Positions 1 to 10,689 of a DNA stretch of 64,000 nt are shown here, one piece after another. Numbering within the stretch: the stretch's first letter is position 1; each line of letters begins with the position of its first letter. The stretch is taken from contig NW_003314276.1 of assembly GCF_000143415.4 (NCBI RefSeq), positions 2,500,184 through 2,564,183 of the forward strand, in the 5' to 3' direction. The notes beneath the pieces were generated by a model. That model had not been told where the DNA came from. It did no database searches and worked only from the letters and a program-made list of their open reading frames with translations. The translations under genes and the position numbers were made by a program. The stretch comes from Selaginella moellendorffii. Lineage: Eukaryota; Streptophyta; Lycopodiopsida; Selaginellales; Selaginellaceae.

Positions 1-330
1 GTAAAATTTTGGGTTGGTCTTGGAGATTAATTCTTATACTAGGGGAGGGGGAAAGAAAATATTTGTGTGGGGGGGGGGGGGGGGGCTATAGGGGGGTTTC
101 AAATGTATAGTAGGGATAGTGGTTAGTTTAGACAAAGATATTAGTTTGACTTCTGTTAGGATGTGTCACTCTTTGTTCAGCGTCCGGCTTGGGTCTAAGC
201 CAAAGCTCCACATTGCTCTAGTCAATGGGGTACTCTCGTCCTCGCGTTAGGCCACTGATATACCAAAAATTGTGCCAGAAATTGTCTGATACTATTTTGC
301 ATGCAAGTGCTAAATATGGGGAGCTAGTGC
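1..330 (+). mobile_element. LTR fragment of the L2 family (truncated by window start)
   Basis: This matches the 3' half of the LTR at 58,336-59,459 in the same orientation. Shared landmarks, in order, are a G run (17 G at 69-85), the TATAGTAGGGATAG promoter motif, the phrase around GACTTGGGTCTAA and the GCGTTAGGCCAC block. It is diverged, with no coding content. Only the LTR is recognisable; the rest of its element lies outside the window or is lost. Confidence 0.75.
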
Positions 331-419
331 TTGTGGGATTGTATTGGACCCTTGTTTTGTAGTGTTATAGGCTTGGAGTTTGGCGCTAAATTCAGGTGCA
401 CTACACTAATTAAGGTTGA

Positions 420-650
420 AGATACTATATCTAGTATTTAAGACTAATCCTTCAATAATACTCAGTTATAGATATCACATCATTAAATATTGAATCACCA
501 CACCCAAGACTTAATGAAATCCAACCATAGACTAAACGCATCGATAGAGGTAGAAACAATATGTTAACATGGAAAAATCATGTAAGTTTAACAGCAAAAT
601 CCTCCACAACACTATCCGGTAAAGCAAGTCTATCATTGCTAAATCATGAT
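420..650 (-). mobile_element. Antisense fragment of L2-type internal region
   Basis: The reverse complement resembles 55,930-56,180 inside the L2 element. Shared phrases are the block around TCTTGGGTGTGGTGATTCA and the one around GTTGTGGAGGAT. The homology fades after about 650. It shows that the L2 internal sequence was present in the opposite orientation here, as a separate, older fragment. Confidence 0.6.
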
Positions 651-659
651 CAAATTAAG

Positions 660-3300
660 TAAAATGCCAATAGTTGTCAATGAATTTTACAAGTAATTGT
701 TGAGAGGGAAGCCTCTCAACAATGGGGAGAACACTCTTTCATACTTTGAAATCTTGGTCAAACATTTCTCTTGTATGAACTCCCTGCCCTAAAAATGGGG
801 AAGAAGGGGATATACATCTGCATCCAACATCTCACGCTCCTAGAATATTCTAAAGAATCTCACTCAAAGCTTTAAGCCATCGTCTAATAGGCAACAACAA
901 GGGAATGCATTATCTTCACCATGCACGAGAACCCAGGCCAAAGTGTTAATGAAAACTCCAAGGTGATGCCCTATGTTGACCACTTCTGTAAGAAGTGACC
1001 ATAGAAAAGTAAAGGAAAGAGAAAAAGAAGAAGAAAGAGAGTGTGAAGTTCTAGAGTCAAGGGAAAACCATATGGAAAAACTTGACAAAAGAACTAAACA
1101 CTATAACAAAAGGAGACAAAGTGGAGAAAAACAAAGTAAATATGAAACAAAGAAAAGAAAAGAAAAAGAGAAAAGCAAAGGAGAAATAGAAAAAGAAGAT
1201 AAAGATATGAAATCAAATAGGAGAACCATTTACCTGGACTCCAACTTAAAGCCTTCTCACTTCTAGAAAGTGTCTCAAACATAGCCAACCTATTCTCAAA
1301 GGTGCAAGGGAATGAAATGATGGAAGGGAATGTGTTACCTAGGAATGGCAACTGCAGAAGTGATGGAAGACAACCTAACAAATGAATAGTGGAAGATAGT
1401 GATGGCTGATTTAAATGGAGTGATAGTGGAGGGGATTTAGTAGCCTGTGAATATGGTAGAAATGGTTGCCAACATGTGTGCTCGTTGCGAAAGAAGAAAA
1501 GGCTTGCAGTCTTTGCAAACATCTATTAGGATCATTGTTTTCTATTGTTGTAGAAATGTGGGATCGGTAAAACATCTACCCAAAGTAATCCCTAGTCTCC
1601 TATGTGCATTAAGTTCAACCAGCTCTTAAAAATCAGCTACTAAGTGTCCTAGATTTTCCCATACTTGCTACATCGAGATAGTTTACATCATAGCTTGAGT
1701 TTGACACATCAGATTTTGCAGCTTCTTAATGCCTCTACTGTGTATGATTATCAGGAATAGAATAATGTAATGGGATCCTCAAAACTATATGTGCATAGTC
1801 AAAAAAGTGAAGAAATGTGAATTGGGCAATTGTAGTGAGTGGTAAACAATGCTGTAGCAAGTAGCAAAATGAATGAATTGTGATTGTGAGTGATAAAGAG
1901 TGATGATGATGATAGATGGAGTAAAACCATGCAAAACAAACCCAGGAAAAATAATAAATTTGGAGAACTCTCTCCCAATGATTAAGCTTGTGGTAGGAGG
2001 TCATAAAGAGTTTTGAAGGAGGTTAGGGATGATGCAAAAGCTGGCCATGTCACCCTCTAATGTGTGATGTTGTGTAAGCCCAAAGTGATGAAATCTAGAG
2101 CTTGGTTGTATGTGGTCACCTATGGAGCCTCTAGAGCATGGAAAAAAGTGTTTCTAAAGTAGTGAACTCAATCAGAAGTGTTCACAAGAATCTAATAGTC
2201 AAGTGAAGTGTCAGTGGCCACAAAAGATGCCATGATCACTGTGGGTGATGCCATGGCTTGTATCTTATGGCTGGGGAAGTCTAGTATGACATCCCAAGGC
2301 TAGAAAAACTTCTGAAAAGAGCCAAGATGGTGGTGGAGAAAAGGTGATACTTTTGCCACCTTTGGTAAATAGATAATTTGCAACATTTTAGCCTATATGC
2401 ACCTTGTCCATCTATTGTGTCAAAGTGTTGTGGACTATGGTGGAGGGCTAGAGATGGTCCAGAGAAAAAGTTGTGGCTAGAAACAACCTCTAGAGTTGTT
2501 GCTCATCATCGCTTGCAAGGTTACACGATAAAGTATATGTGACTTGGAGATTTTCCTATAGAGGCATGGTTAATAGAACATCATAGAATTCGTGGTGGAT
2601 ATCAATTCCAAGGGAGGAAGAGAAATCATGCTCTATAGCTGCAAACTCCTTCGGCAACACCAATGCAAGTGACACTACATCAATCTCAAGTGAAGTGGTC
2701 TCATATGGTGGCCAAGGCTGCATCTGGATGGGCCTTGTGCTCCACAAGCATAGGAGTTATTGCTTCTACCCAAAAACTCATGTGGATTTCACTCATGTCG
2801 ATAGAGTTGTATGGAATCTCTAAGCCGAGAAGAACTAGATCTAGCACCTTTGACTGTGTGAGAATGTGTTGTGGAGTTTCCTTTTGTGTCTCTACAATAG
2901 GATCTGTCTCAAGAAAGTCTCTCTCCAAATGCACCATGAAAACTATGTTCTCCTCCAAGTTAGGCATTTTTTGAATCTTGAGAATCTTGTCTGGATATTT
3001 TGCCTCCTTAAGCCCAAGTGAGCATGGTGATAGAGAGTGGATGGAGGAGAAGTTGAGGGACAAGATTGTCCAGTTTGTGTGTAGAAAATAAATCATGCTA
3101 CATCACAAAGACTAAGACTCCATCGTCATGTTAACAATTGACAAAGAAGCAACAGATCATTATGGAGAGGAGCTTAATGGTGCTAGTGTGGCCTTAGCCA
3201 TGTCCTGAGATGCCAAGGCCTACCCTTTAGCATTGAGAATTGTCATCTAGCTATTACCTCTTTAATTCTGTAGTTGCCAGTACTTGAAGTCGAAGACACA
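660..3300. other. Unassigned, degenerate non-coding stretch
   Basis: I see no convincing gene here. The stretch at 1,000-1,210 is a purine-rich (GA) low-complexity tract. A minus-strand open stretch at 2,556-3,096 (two overlapping frames of 63 and 131 codons) contains a plausible-looking acidic/hydrophobic segment (phrases LEIPYNSIDMSEI and MVHLERDFLETDP) and could be the remnant of a retroelement or host exon, but I recognise no domain. The rest reads as decayed repeat DNA. Confidence 0.3.
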
Positions 3301-3311
3301 AAGCACTACAT

Positions 3312-4068
3312 CTAATTATAGCCATCCCAAGATGACAGACTTCTCTTGTTCTGCTTGAAGATGGTACTAATAAATTTAACTACCTTACTTTTTCTTATTA
3401 ACCTCTTGTGCATCTTTGTGGGAATAGTGCTAATTCTGTCACTTATATCTCCAACTCTCTTCCTCTTAAGATTGAAACTAGATTTCTCAAGATTTTCAAT
3501 CTCATATGAGGTGGGCATAACCTTATTAGCAATCGGCCATTTTTTAGGTAATGCATTAGATTTAGTCACTATAGTGTCTTCAAACCACTTTGTATTGTTA
3601 GCATTGGTGTTGTAATAATACAACTAACACCATCTCAAAAATCTTACTTGCTTTCATTCCCTATAGAAATATGGGGCTAAAATAGAAGTAGACTTGTCAC
3701 CACGGATCCAAGCCCAACACTTACCCCTTGGAAATATGTATACACATTTTACATTGGATTTTGTTAGCACTTAGTAGATTGCATATTGCCTCTACTCCAC
3801 ACTACAGTAAATGATTTCAAATTGTTATGATGTACTCTTTTCATTAGTTACTTGAGATGGTTTAGTCCAAGGTGGTGTTTTGAAGCAGAATGGTATTCAA
3901 TATTAGTCCTATAAGGGTTTTCTACTCAAAGTGTTATGCTAACATCTTCACCAGCAAAGAAAAAGTAACTCTTTGAGTAGGTAGTCTTCATGTCACGAAT
4001 AAAAAACCAAGGAGTGTATTGCATAGATGTGTTATAGACCACTTCTTCAACTGCAGTTGCCACTATTT
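3312..4068 (-). pseudogene. Relic of Mutator-like SWIM transposase (third copy)
   Basis: The minus strand matches part of the last exon of the transposase at 23,259-24,536, running from the region after the second intervening segment to just before the SWIM finger. Shared phrases include EDTIVTK, EIENLEKS.FNL and KVVKFI (3,312-3,623). The DNA around 3,690-3,740 matches the part encoding GKCWAWIRGDKS, and 3,838-4,066 matches the exon's 5' portion. Frames are broken by stops and small indels. The match stops exactly where an LTR begins at 4,072, so a retroelement inserted there. The DDE core and the SWIM cysteines are missing. Confidence 0.8.
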
Positions 4069-4071
4069 AGG

Positions 4072-4824
4072 TGTAAGCCACAAATTTTCGTTTGCTAATT
4101 TGCCAACTTATCTCATTTATTTGACCACTTTTGCCTTGGCTTTCGCTAAGTCCTTTTACCAAGATTCTCACCTATCATACCAACTCCAACTTGGTTCTAC
4201 TTAGGTTCAACTACTTATTATATAAACAATAGAGTATCAGCCAACTCTTCACAGGTTCCCAAACTCTCTCCCAATCCCCCTCACTGGGTTAGATTGAACT
4301 TAAAGTTTGGCTACACTCTCCACAAGCACAAGTAGCCAAATACACCAAACCTCCATATTCCTAACATCTTATAGTATGCAAGGCTTGATCATATAACCTT
4401 TTAAATCCCAAGGCTTAGGTACATCTCTTAGTCTGGGGGGAAAACACCATAACCTAATGGCCTGATATAAGTACCTCAACTCCCCACCTCCATCTCGAAG
4501 GGAAAGCCTAAGTCCTTAAGAAGGGGTGAGGATTAATGAGCCTCAAGTAGGGCACCACTCTATTTAAGCTAGAAGTACTATAGATAGACATACTTTTGAG
4601 AGCGGGAACTACTCTTAAGCACTTCCTTGAGGAGCCTCTTTCGCACTTCTTAAGCCCATACTCACTCCCAAACAAGGCTACACACCCTTAATTTGGTTTG
4701 GAAGCACCTTTGGAAAGTTCCTTCAAGATTAAGTCTTTAGCTTCATTTTCCCTACTATACTTATAGAACTAAACCCCCCCTCCACTCCCCCCAAGGAGAC
4801 AATCACTTTCGGCTTTCACCTTGA
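4072..4824 (-). mobile_element. Degenerate LTR of the L4 family, truncated
   Basis: It starts TGTAAGCCACAAATTTT, as do the intact LTRs at 41,097 and 47,480, and follows them through the CTACTATACTT motif (about 4,752) and CGGCTTTCACCTTGA (4,810-4,824). Many C-to-T and G-to-A differences indicate age. It is cut off by the Cassandra array; the missing LTR end does not reappear to the right of that array. Confidence 0.8.
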
Positions 4825-4944
4825 TATAAGTAATTAAAGGGAACAACTTGAGACATGATTTATAAATGTTTAAATATAAAGGGAAAGGGCCCATGAACAA
4901 GAGTGCACCCCTTTTTCCAATCAGTTAAGAGTTTTAAGATATTT

Positions 4945-5002
4945 GGGGTTAAACGTCCTTGGGTTTGAATAGTACTGGGCTGGGTGACCTCTCGGGAAGT
5001 CC
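4945..5002 (+). ncRNA. 5S rRNA-derived block in Cassandra LTR 1
   Basis: The sequence GTTAAACGTCCTTGGG, then AGTACTGGGCTGGGTGACC and GGGAAGTCC, follows the plant 5S rRNA 3' half, including the A-box-like and C-box internal promoter segments. It is 5S-derived, not a 5S rRNA gene: the 5' half of 5S is absent. It may give a Pol III promoter, as in known Cassandra elements. Confidence 0.8.
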
Positions 5003-5566
5003 AAATTCAGGAGTTTACATTTGGTATCAAAGGGGTTTCAAGTCTGACTTTATTGGTTGGCTAGGGGAATTACATTATACATTGATTAACATTTGGCTGG
5101 TCTACTTTGCTCCGGCTGGGCTCAACCCGAAGGGTAGGGTGTCAAGAGAGCGGGGCTCTCCAAAGAGTTGCAGCTTTCAACTTCCGTTCATGAGGGGGGA
5201 CAAAAGTGCACCCCCTTTTTTAATCGGTTAAAGGTATTGGGATATTTAGGGTTAAATGTCCTTAGGTTTGAATAATATTGGGATAGGTGACCTCCTAGGA
5301 AGTCTAAGTTTAAGAACTTACATTTGGTATTAGAGGGGTCTTGGGTTTGACTTTGTTTGTTGGCTAGGGTAATCACACCACATTGTGATTGACATTTGGT
5401 TGGTCCAATTTGCTCTAATTGGAAAGGCTAGGGTGTCAAGAGAGTGAGGTGTAAGCAACCAAAGAGAACGACTTCAGAGACGGTCTATGGGGTTCAAATA
5501 TAAAGGGAAAGGGCCCATGAACAAGAGCACCCCCATTTCCAATCGGTTAAGGGTCTTGGGATATTT

Positions 5567-5622
5567 GGGGTTAAGCGTCCTTGGGTTTGAATAGTACTGG
5601 GCTGGGTGACCTCCCGGGAAGT
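5567..5622 (+). ncRNA. 5S rRNA-derived block in Cassandra LTR 3
   Basis: This is the best preserved copy: GGTTAAGCGTCCTTGGG, TAGTACTGGGCTGGGTGACC and TCCCGGGAAGTC. The A-box and C-box positions match plant 5S rRNA with a few changes. Confidence 0.82.
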
Positions 5623-5641
5623 CAAAACTCAGGAGCTTACA

Positions 5642-5656
5642 TTTGGTATCAGAGCG
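5642..5656 (+). promoter_or_regulatory. Cassandra primer-binding site
   Basis: TTTGGTATCAGAGCG directly follows the end of LTR 3. TGGTATCAGAGC is the standard plant PBS complementary to the 3' end of initiator Met-tRNA. Confidence 0.85.
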
Positions 5657-5972
5657 GTCTCAGGTCCAACTCTGTTGGTTGGCTAGGGGAATCACACCAC
5701 ATGTTGACGGTCTCAGGTCCAACTCTGTTGGTTGGCTAGGGGAATCACACCACATGTTGACGGTCTCAGGTCCAACTCTGTTGGTTGGCTAGGGGAATCA
5801 CACCACATGTTGACGGTCTCAGGTCCAACTCTGTTGGTTGGCTAGGGGAATCACACCACATGTTGACGGTCTCAGGTCCAACTCTGTTGGTTGGCTAGGG
5901 GAATCACACCACATGTTGACAGTCTCAGGTCCAACTCTGTTGGTTGGCTAGGGGAATCACACCACATGTTGA
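5655..5972 (+). repeat. Six tandem 53-bp repeats in Cassandra internal domain
   Basis: Units start at 5,655, 5,708, 5,761, 5,814, 5,867 and 5,920 with an exact 53-bp period. Each begins CGGTCTCAGGTCC and ends CACATGTTGA; the last unit starts CAGTCTC instead. Copies are nearly identical, so the expansion is recent compared with the surrounding decayed LTRs. Confidence 0.95.
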
Positions 5973-6230
5973 TTGACATCTGGCTGGTCCAATTTGCTCC
6001 CGCTGGGCTCGACCCGAGGGGTAGGGTGTCAAGAGAGCGAGGCTCTCGGGAGAGCTGCAGCTCTCAGCTTCCGTTCACGAGGGCATGAACTTGCAGGGAA
6101 GCGTGGTGGATTGTAAGCAACCAAAGAGAACAACTTGAGAAACAGTCCATGGGGTTCAAATATAGAGGGAAAGGGCTCATGAACAAGAGTGCATCCCCTT
6201 TTCCAATCGGTTAAGGGTCTTGGGATATTT

Positions 6231-6287
6231 GGGGTTAAGCGTCCTTGAGTTTGAATAGTACTGGGCTGGGTGACCTCCTGGGAAGTC
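6231..6287 (+). ncRNA. 5S rRNA-derived block in Cassandra LTR 4
   Basis: Same block as in LTR 3, with GTTAAGCGTCCTTGAG and GGTGACCTCCTGGGAAGTCC. More decayed versions lie at about 5,247-5,305 and 6,720-6,774. Confidence 0.8.
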
Positions 6288-6775
6288 CAAACTCAGGAGC
6301 TTACATGAGGCTCTCGGGAGAGCTATGGCTCTCAGCTTCCATTCACGAGGTCATGAACTTGCAACAAAGCGTGATGGATTGTAAGCAACTAAAGGGAACG
6401 ACTCGAGAGACGATTTATAAAGGTTCAAATATAAAAGGCTAGGTGACCTCCCAAGAAGTCCAAATTCAGGAGTTTACATTTGGTATCAAAGGGGTCTCGA
6501 GTATAACTTTGTTGGTTGGCTAGGGGAATTACACTATATGTTGATTAACATCTGGCTAGTATAGTTTGCTCCGGCTGGGCTTCACCTGAGGGGTAGGGTA
6601 TCAAGAGAGCGGGCCTCTCAAGAGAGTTGCGGCTCTTAACTTCTGTTCACGAGGGATAAAAGCGCCTATAAACAAAAGTGCACCCCCTTTTTTAATTGGT
6701 TAAAGGTATTAGGATATTTAGGGTTAAATATCCTTGGGTTTGAATAATACTGGGCTAGGTGACCTCCCAGGAAAC

Positions 6776-8345
6776 CTACATATTGTGAATGCTGTGATCT
6801 CCTACTGCTCATCTTGGATCACTTTGTGATCCCAATACTACTTCTAGTATATTCAAAACCTAGTGATGTAGTCGGGGATAGACTTGTGAGCACCTTGCCA
6901 AAACAGAAAGAGATCGACAAGTAGCCAATTTGTATGTTTCCCTTTAATGAAATGTTCCCTGAGAGAAGTAAGTAGTGTCTAGAAGTCTATTCAGTCCTTT
7001 GGGTAAAGAGAATTTGGAGGAGCTCTTTGATGCAGCTCATTGACTTAACAATGACAAACACAAGTCTTGCAAGTGTTTGAGGAGTCCTTTTGTCAATAAT
7101 TGTTGTGATGATCACCATGGACACAAGGATGGAAACAAGTATCACAAGCTGACTACTTCAGATGCAAAGGGGTCAAAGAAGTAAAAGTTTTTTGTGAAGA
7201 ATTATAGATAGGGTTGTCATCATTGTAGTGAGCTTGGACACTAAAAGGTTAATTGTCCATAATTGAAGAACAAATAGTAGGGCAAAAAAAATGGCCAATC
7301 TTCTATTAATAGTAAGTTAGATACTAAAAAGTTGTAAACTTTGCAATGTGATGATGATGGGGATGATCATTTCAGTTGGAGGAAGAGGCTTTTGATCATT
7401 ACTCATCAACTCAACTGTGTGTGGAATAAGATAGAGCTTGAAGACACTTGTGCATCAGCTTTAATGCTAGAGAGCATGTTCCGTAGTAAATTTTATTGAA
7501 TAGTAGGAGCAATGACAATTTTGTTTTGGCAAAGTTTGTTGAGGAGCATGGCTTGGTGACATGAGGAGTTCTTCCATACACATTGGAAGGTGCAACTACC
7601 TTTGCTCAGCTTGTGTAAAGGGACTAGAAGTGTTGATTGGCAAAACCACACTTCTGGAGACTTTTTATCTCACAAATATCCATTGTGTGGATTTTATTCT
7701 TGGGATGCATGGTTGGTGAAGGTGGATTCAAAGTCAAAGTGGAGTATTAAGTGCGTTTCACTAAAGTATAGTGGCATTAAAGATGTATGGTTTGGAGAGA
7801 AAGTTCAACCTTCAGTTGTTATACTCTCCATTACATCTTTGAAACGGGCTTATTATAATGGAAAAGCACTTTCAAATTACTTGCTGTTTGTTCATGATTT
7901 GGGGGACCGAGGCACATATAGGAGAGAAGCAGTAATATGGGATGTATTTGATAAATTTTCCAATGTTTTTCCATTTGAACTTCCTCATAAGTTGCCTCTA
8001 TTATGATGTGTGGAGCATGAAATTACGTTAGAGCTAAGGATGTAGCCAATTTACCTATGTTCATTTCGGTTGAGTTATATAGAGGAACAAGAAGTTTAAC
8101 GACAAGTCAAGAGGTTACTTGATTTTGGATTTATTCAGCCAAATTAGTCTCCGTTTGGTGCTCCAGTCTTGCTTGTGAAAAAGGATGGTTCAATATGGAT
8201 GTGTATTAACTACCGTACCTTGAACAATAAGATAATGAAGGATAAAATGTTGATACCACATGTGAATGATATCTTAAATAAGTTTGGTGAAGCATGAGTG
8301 TTTACTAAAATCTGATTTGAGTGGATATCATCATATTGTGTTATT
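6776..8345 (+). pseudogene. Element A, 5' part: decayed Ty3/gypsy gag-protease-RT
   Basis: Stop-ridden plus-strand coding remnant. At 7,215-7,259 the sequence reads as a zinc knuckle (C-x2-C-x4-H-x4-C, CHHCSELGH) with one in-frame stop. Protease-like sequence follows at about 7,440-7,720. The open stretch 7,590-8,006 ends with FDKFSNVFPFELPHKLP, the usual lead-in to reverse transcriptase. RT follows at 8,010-8,345 with phrases such as SPFGAPVLLVKKDGS and MCINYRTLNN, ending near the SGYH motif. RT is interrupted there by element B and resumes at about 28,411. Stops and frameshifts make it non-functional. Confidence 0.8.
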
Positions 8346-8639
8346 CAACAAGATCTCTTTACCGTAGAGCCAGATGGTTCCCCTGCTTGGATCCATTGCC
8401 ATCTGCGAGTAAAACCACTCTTCCTCCGGAGATGGTCTGATCAACCCTTCTCTGAGCAATTTGAAATTACCTCCCAGTTCGCAGTCATTGAACCAGGCAC
8501 TGTCGGTGTTCTTCCCCTCGCACCTTGCCTTCTTTGCCTTGAGCTAGGAGAGAAGAACTTGCGATTGCTGTCATCCTGGTTGCATTTTCTCTGATGGTGA
8601 ACACTGTCAAAAATGCAACCATCGGCTCCAACTTAGAAA

Positions 8640-9560
8640 CTCTAATCACGTTTTCCTCTCTTTTGGCTTTTCCTCCTGTAAACGACGATTCATCCTGACC
8701 ATTGCTTCCACATGCCAACGGTTGAGGTCCCACTTTGGTGCGAAAAATGGTTGCCCACAGAAAAATAATTGGGACTTAATATCTCGGCCACTGTGCAGCG
8801 AAATTAATGGTCTTAATTTAAGCTCCGTCGTAGAGTAGGTGTCCCCACTGTGATTGGATTGGGATGCGTCCCTGATATCTCTCACTTTTTGCGCCCACTG
8901 CACTGCATTAACCATCTGCTTTAAAAGTATGCTCGCCCAATCAATAGGATATTCATTGTGGAAGTGGTGAAAGATCCACATCACTTCCAGTCTAACTCCT
9001 TGTAGTCCATTCTTATAATCCAACGCATGTGCCAGTTTGACTATCCATCTTCGGAATCCAGGTGCCAACGCCTTCTTGCCGTAGGACAAACGGGTTGTAC
9101 TCCCCAGATCCTTTGTCCGTAAATACGGTTCCAACCACTTGATGTCAGTTGGAATTTCTCATGTAGGATCGACTTCTCCTCCTACCTGAGGAATGTCGAA
9201 CGCCTTTCAAATTTTTGCTTCGGTCACCGGTGTTTCTCTTCCTTCAAAACACAACATCCTTTGCTCCACGTTGAATCCTCTCATTGCATACTCCGTGATC
9301 TCCTGATAGATGTTGACTTGATGTTGTCCATACTTGTGCAGCGGTGTCCTCATGATCCAATGCCAATCAAACTCCTTTTCTGGTTTTCTGTATGTATCCC
9401 GCAGTTTCATCTTAACTTCCATTTCGCCAGTGTCTTCATCACTCGATTCCTCCCAGTGTACTTCCGTATGCCAGGCTTCTACTTCGGCTTCTTCCTCCTC
9501 TGGCTCTTTTTCTGACTTGGACTCCTCTTCATCTATCACTGGTAGAGGCTCTCCCAGACT
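8640..9560 (-). pseudogene. Element B extra ORF downstream of integrase
   Basis: Two minus-strand open stretches, 9,207-9,539 (110 codons) and 8,646-9,134 (162 codons), lie just after integrase and read as one broken protein. The first part is acidic (runs of E and D) and then contains RTPLHKYGQHQVNIYQEI and the phrase RMLCFEGRETPVTEAKI. The second contains LSYGKKALAPGFRRWIVKL and a basic C-terminus. The position between integrase and the missing 3' LTR matches the additional or env-like ORFs known in the Tat/Athila branch. I recognise no enzyme or membrane segment. Function unknown; at least one frameshift or stop separates the two halves. Confidence 0.55.
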
Positions 9561-9613
9561 TACCTGACTGTCCGTCTCGGGCAGTAAGAGCAGATGGTTA
9601 CGTCACAGCTTGG

Positions 9614-10680
9614 TCAGCTTTTTGATGTTGGTGCTATATCGTTCGGTTCCTCAAGTAGTACATTGCCGTTGAGGTTAACCTCACGCACAACATAGGGACC
9701 TTTCCACTTGGGCACAAACTTATGACCAATAGGTTTGATCTTACCCTGGTAGTGATATACCCAGTCACCAACACAGATAGGATCCCGTTGATGACTGTGC
9801 ATCACACGATCATGCCACGCCTTCTGCCTTGACTGCATAGCGCAGATGTGGTAGTGCGCTTCCAAGTGCTTCTCGTCCAACTTCCTCGAGTTGTTGGAGA
9901 CAGTGCTGAAGAACTTTGACGTCTCCGAGCCGATGCTCCATGGCAATTCGAAGTGAGGGAACAATGAACTCGGATGGGTGTAATCGCTTCCAGTCCGTAT
10001 GTGAGTTGGAACGGTGTTTGTCCTGTAGCTGTTTTGTAAGAAGTGCGGTAAGCCCACAAAGCAGAGGTTAGTTTGTCATCCTAGTCCCTCCTGGACTGGT
10101 TAACGATTTTGCCCAGAATGGTCTTCAGGATTTTGTTAGTGGCTTCTGCTTGTCCATTTGCTTGAGGATAGTAGGGTGCTGATAACTTCTGTTTGATGTT
10201 GTACGCCGTGAAGAGATGGTTGATCACCTTGTTCAAGAAGTGTGTACCCCGGTCGCTGACGATTTCCAATGGTACACCATACCTTGTAACGATGTGTTGG
10301 TAGAGAAAGTTTGCCACTCGTCGTGCCTTACAGTCAGGTAATGCGACAGCTTCAGCCCACTTGGTAACGTAGTCGGTGATGACCAGAATGTAGGAGTTGC
10401 GGCGACTGCTTGGAGGGTTGATGGGTCCCATGAAATCCATGCCCCACTTCATAAACAGCTCCAATGGCATTGTGGGTTGGAGTGGTTGAGCCTGTTGTGC
10501 AGGCGCTGCAACGTATCTCGTACAAATGTCGCACTGATGACAATATTTGGTGACATCTTTGAACAAAGTTGGCCACCATAGTCCGGCTTGTAAAATCTTT
10601 CGTCCGGTTGTTTGCACAGCAAAGTGTCCTCCATGTGATCCTTTGTGTGCTTCCTAGATGATGAAGTTCGTTTCCTCGGG
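9614..10680 (-). pseudogene. Element B integrase
   Basis: Retroviral-type integrase that inserts the element cDNA into the genome. The N-terminal HHCC zinc finger ends in YCHQCDICTR. The catalytic core shows MDFMGPI (first D), IVSDRGTHF (second D), YYPQANGQAEATNK (the E region) and KILKTILGKI (10,081-10,617). The C-terminal part at 9,614-10,057 has the GPY-type motif VPKWKGPYVVREV and no chromodomain. A frame break separates the core (ending near 10,081) from the C-terminal part. Confidence 0.85.
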
Positions 10681-10689
10681 TGAAACATA

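Larger units (their letters stand above)
4825..6775 (+). mobile_element. Cassandra-type TRIM array (tandem LTR-internal-LTR units)
   Basis: Six LTR copies alternate with short internal domains: 4,825-5,019; 5,200-5,322 (5' truncated); 5,450-5,641; 6,112-6,305; 6,381-6,477 (internally deleted); and about 6,655-6,774 (both ends lost). Complete LTRs are about 193 bp, begin TGTAAGCAACC and end CTTACA. Each carries a block matching the 3' half of plant 5S rRNA. Several are followed by TTTGGTATCAGAGC, complementary to initiator Met-tRNA. Cassandra elements have no protein-coding capacity and rely on other retroelements. The multimeric structure suggests unequal recombination between LTRs or nested insertion. 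Confidence 0.88.

Noticed and set aside
973-1522. Overlapping open frames of 97 and 142 codons
   Set aside because: They lie in a GA-rich low-complexity tract; composition explains the absence of stops.
5655-5972. CRISPR-like array
   Set aside because: The 53-bp units are directly adjacent with no unique spacers, inside a Cassandra element of a eukaryote.
4945-6774. 5S rRNA gene cluster
   Set aside because: Only the 3' half of 5S is present, inside LTRs that end TTACA and are followed by a tRNA-Met PBS; this is Cassandra.
8350-8480. 3' LTR of element B
   Set aside because: The stretch between element A and the extra ORF is too short and has no match to the 27.5-28.4 kb region where the 5' LTR should be.
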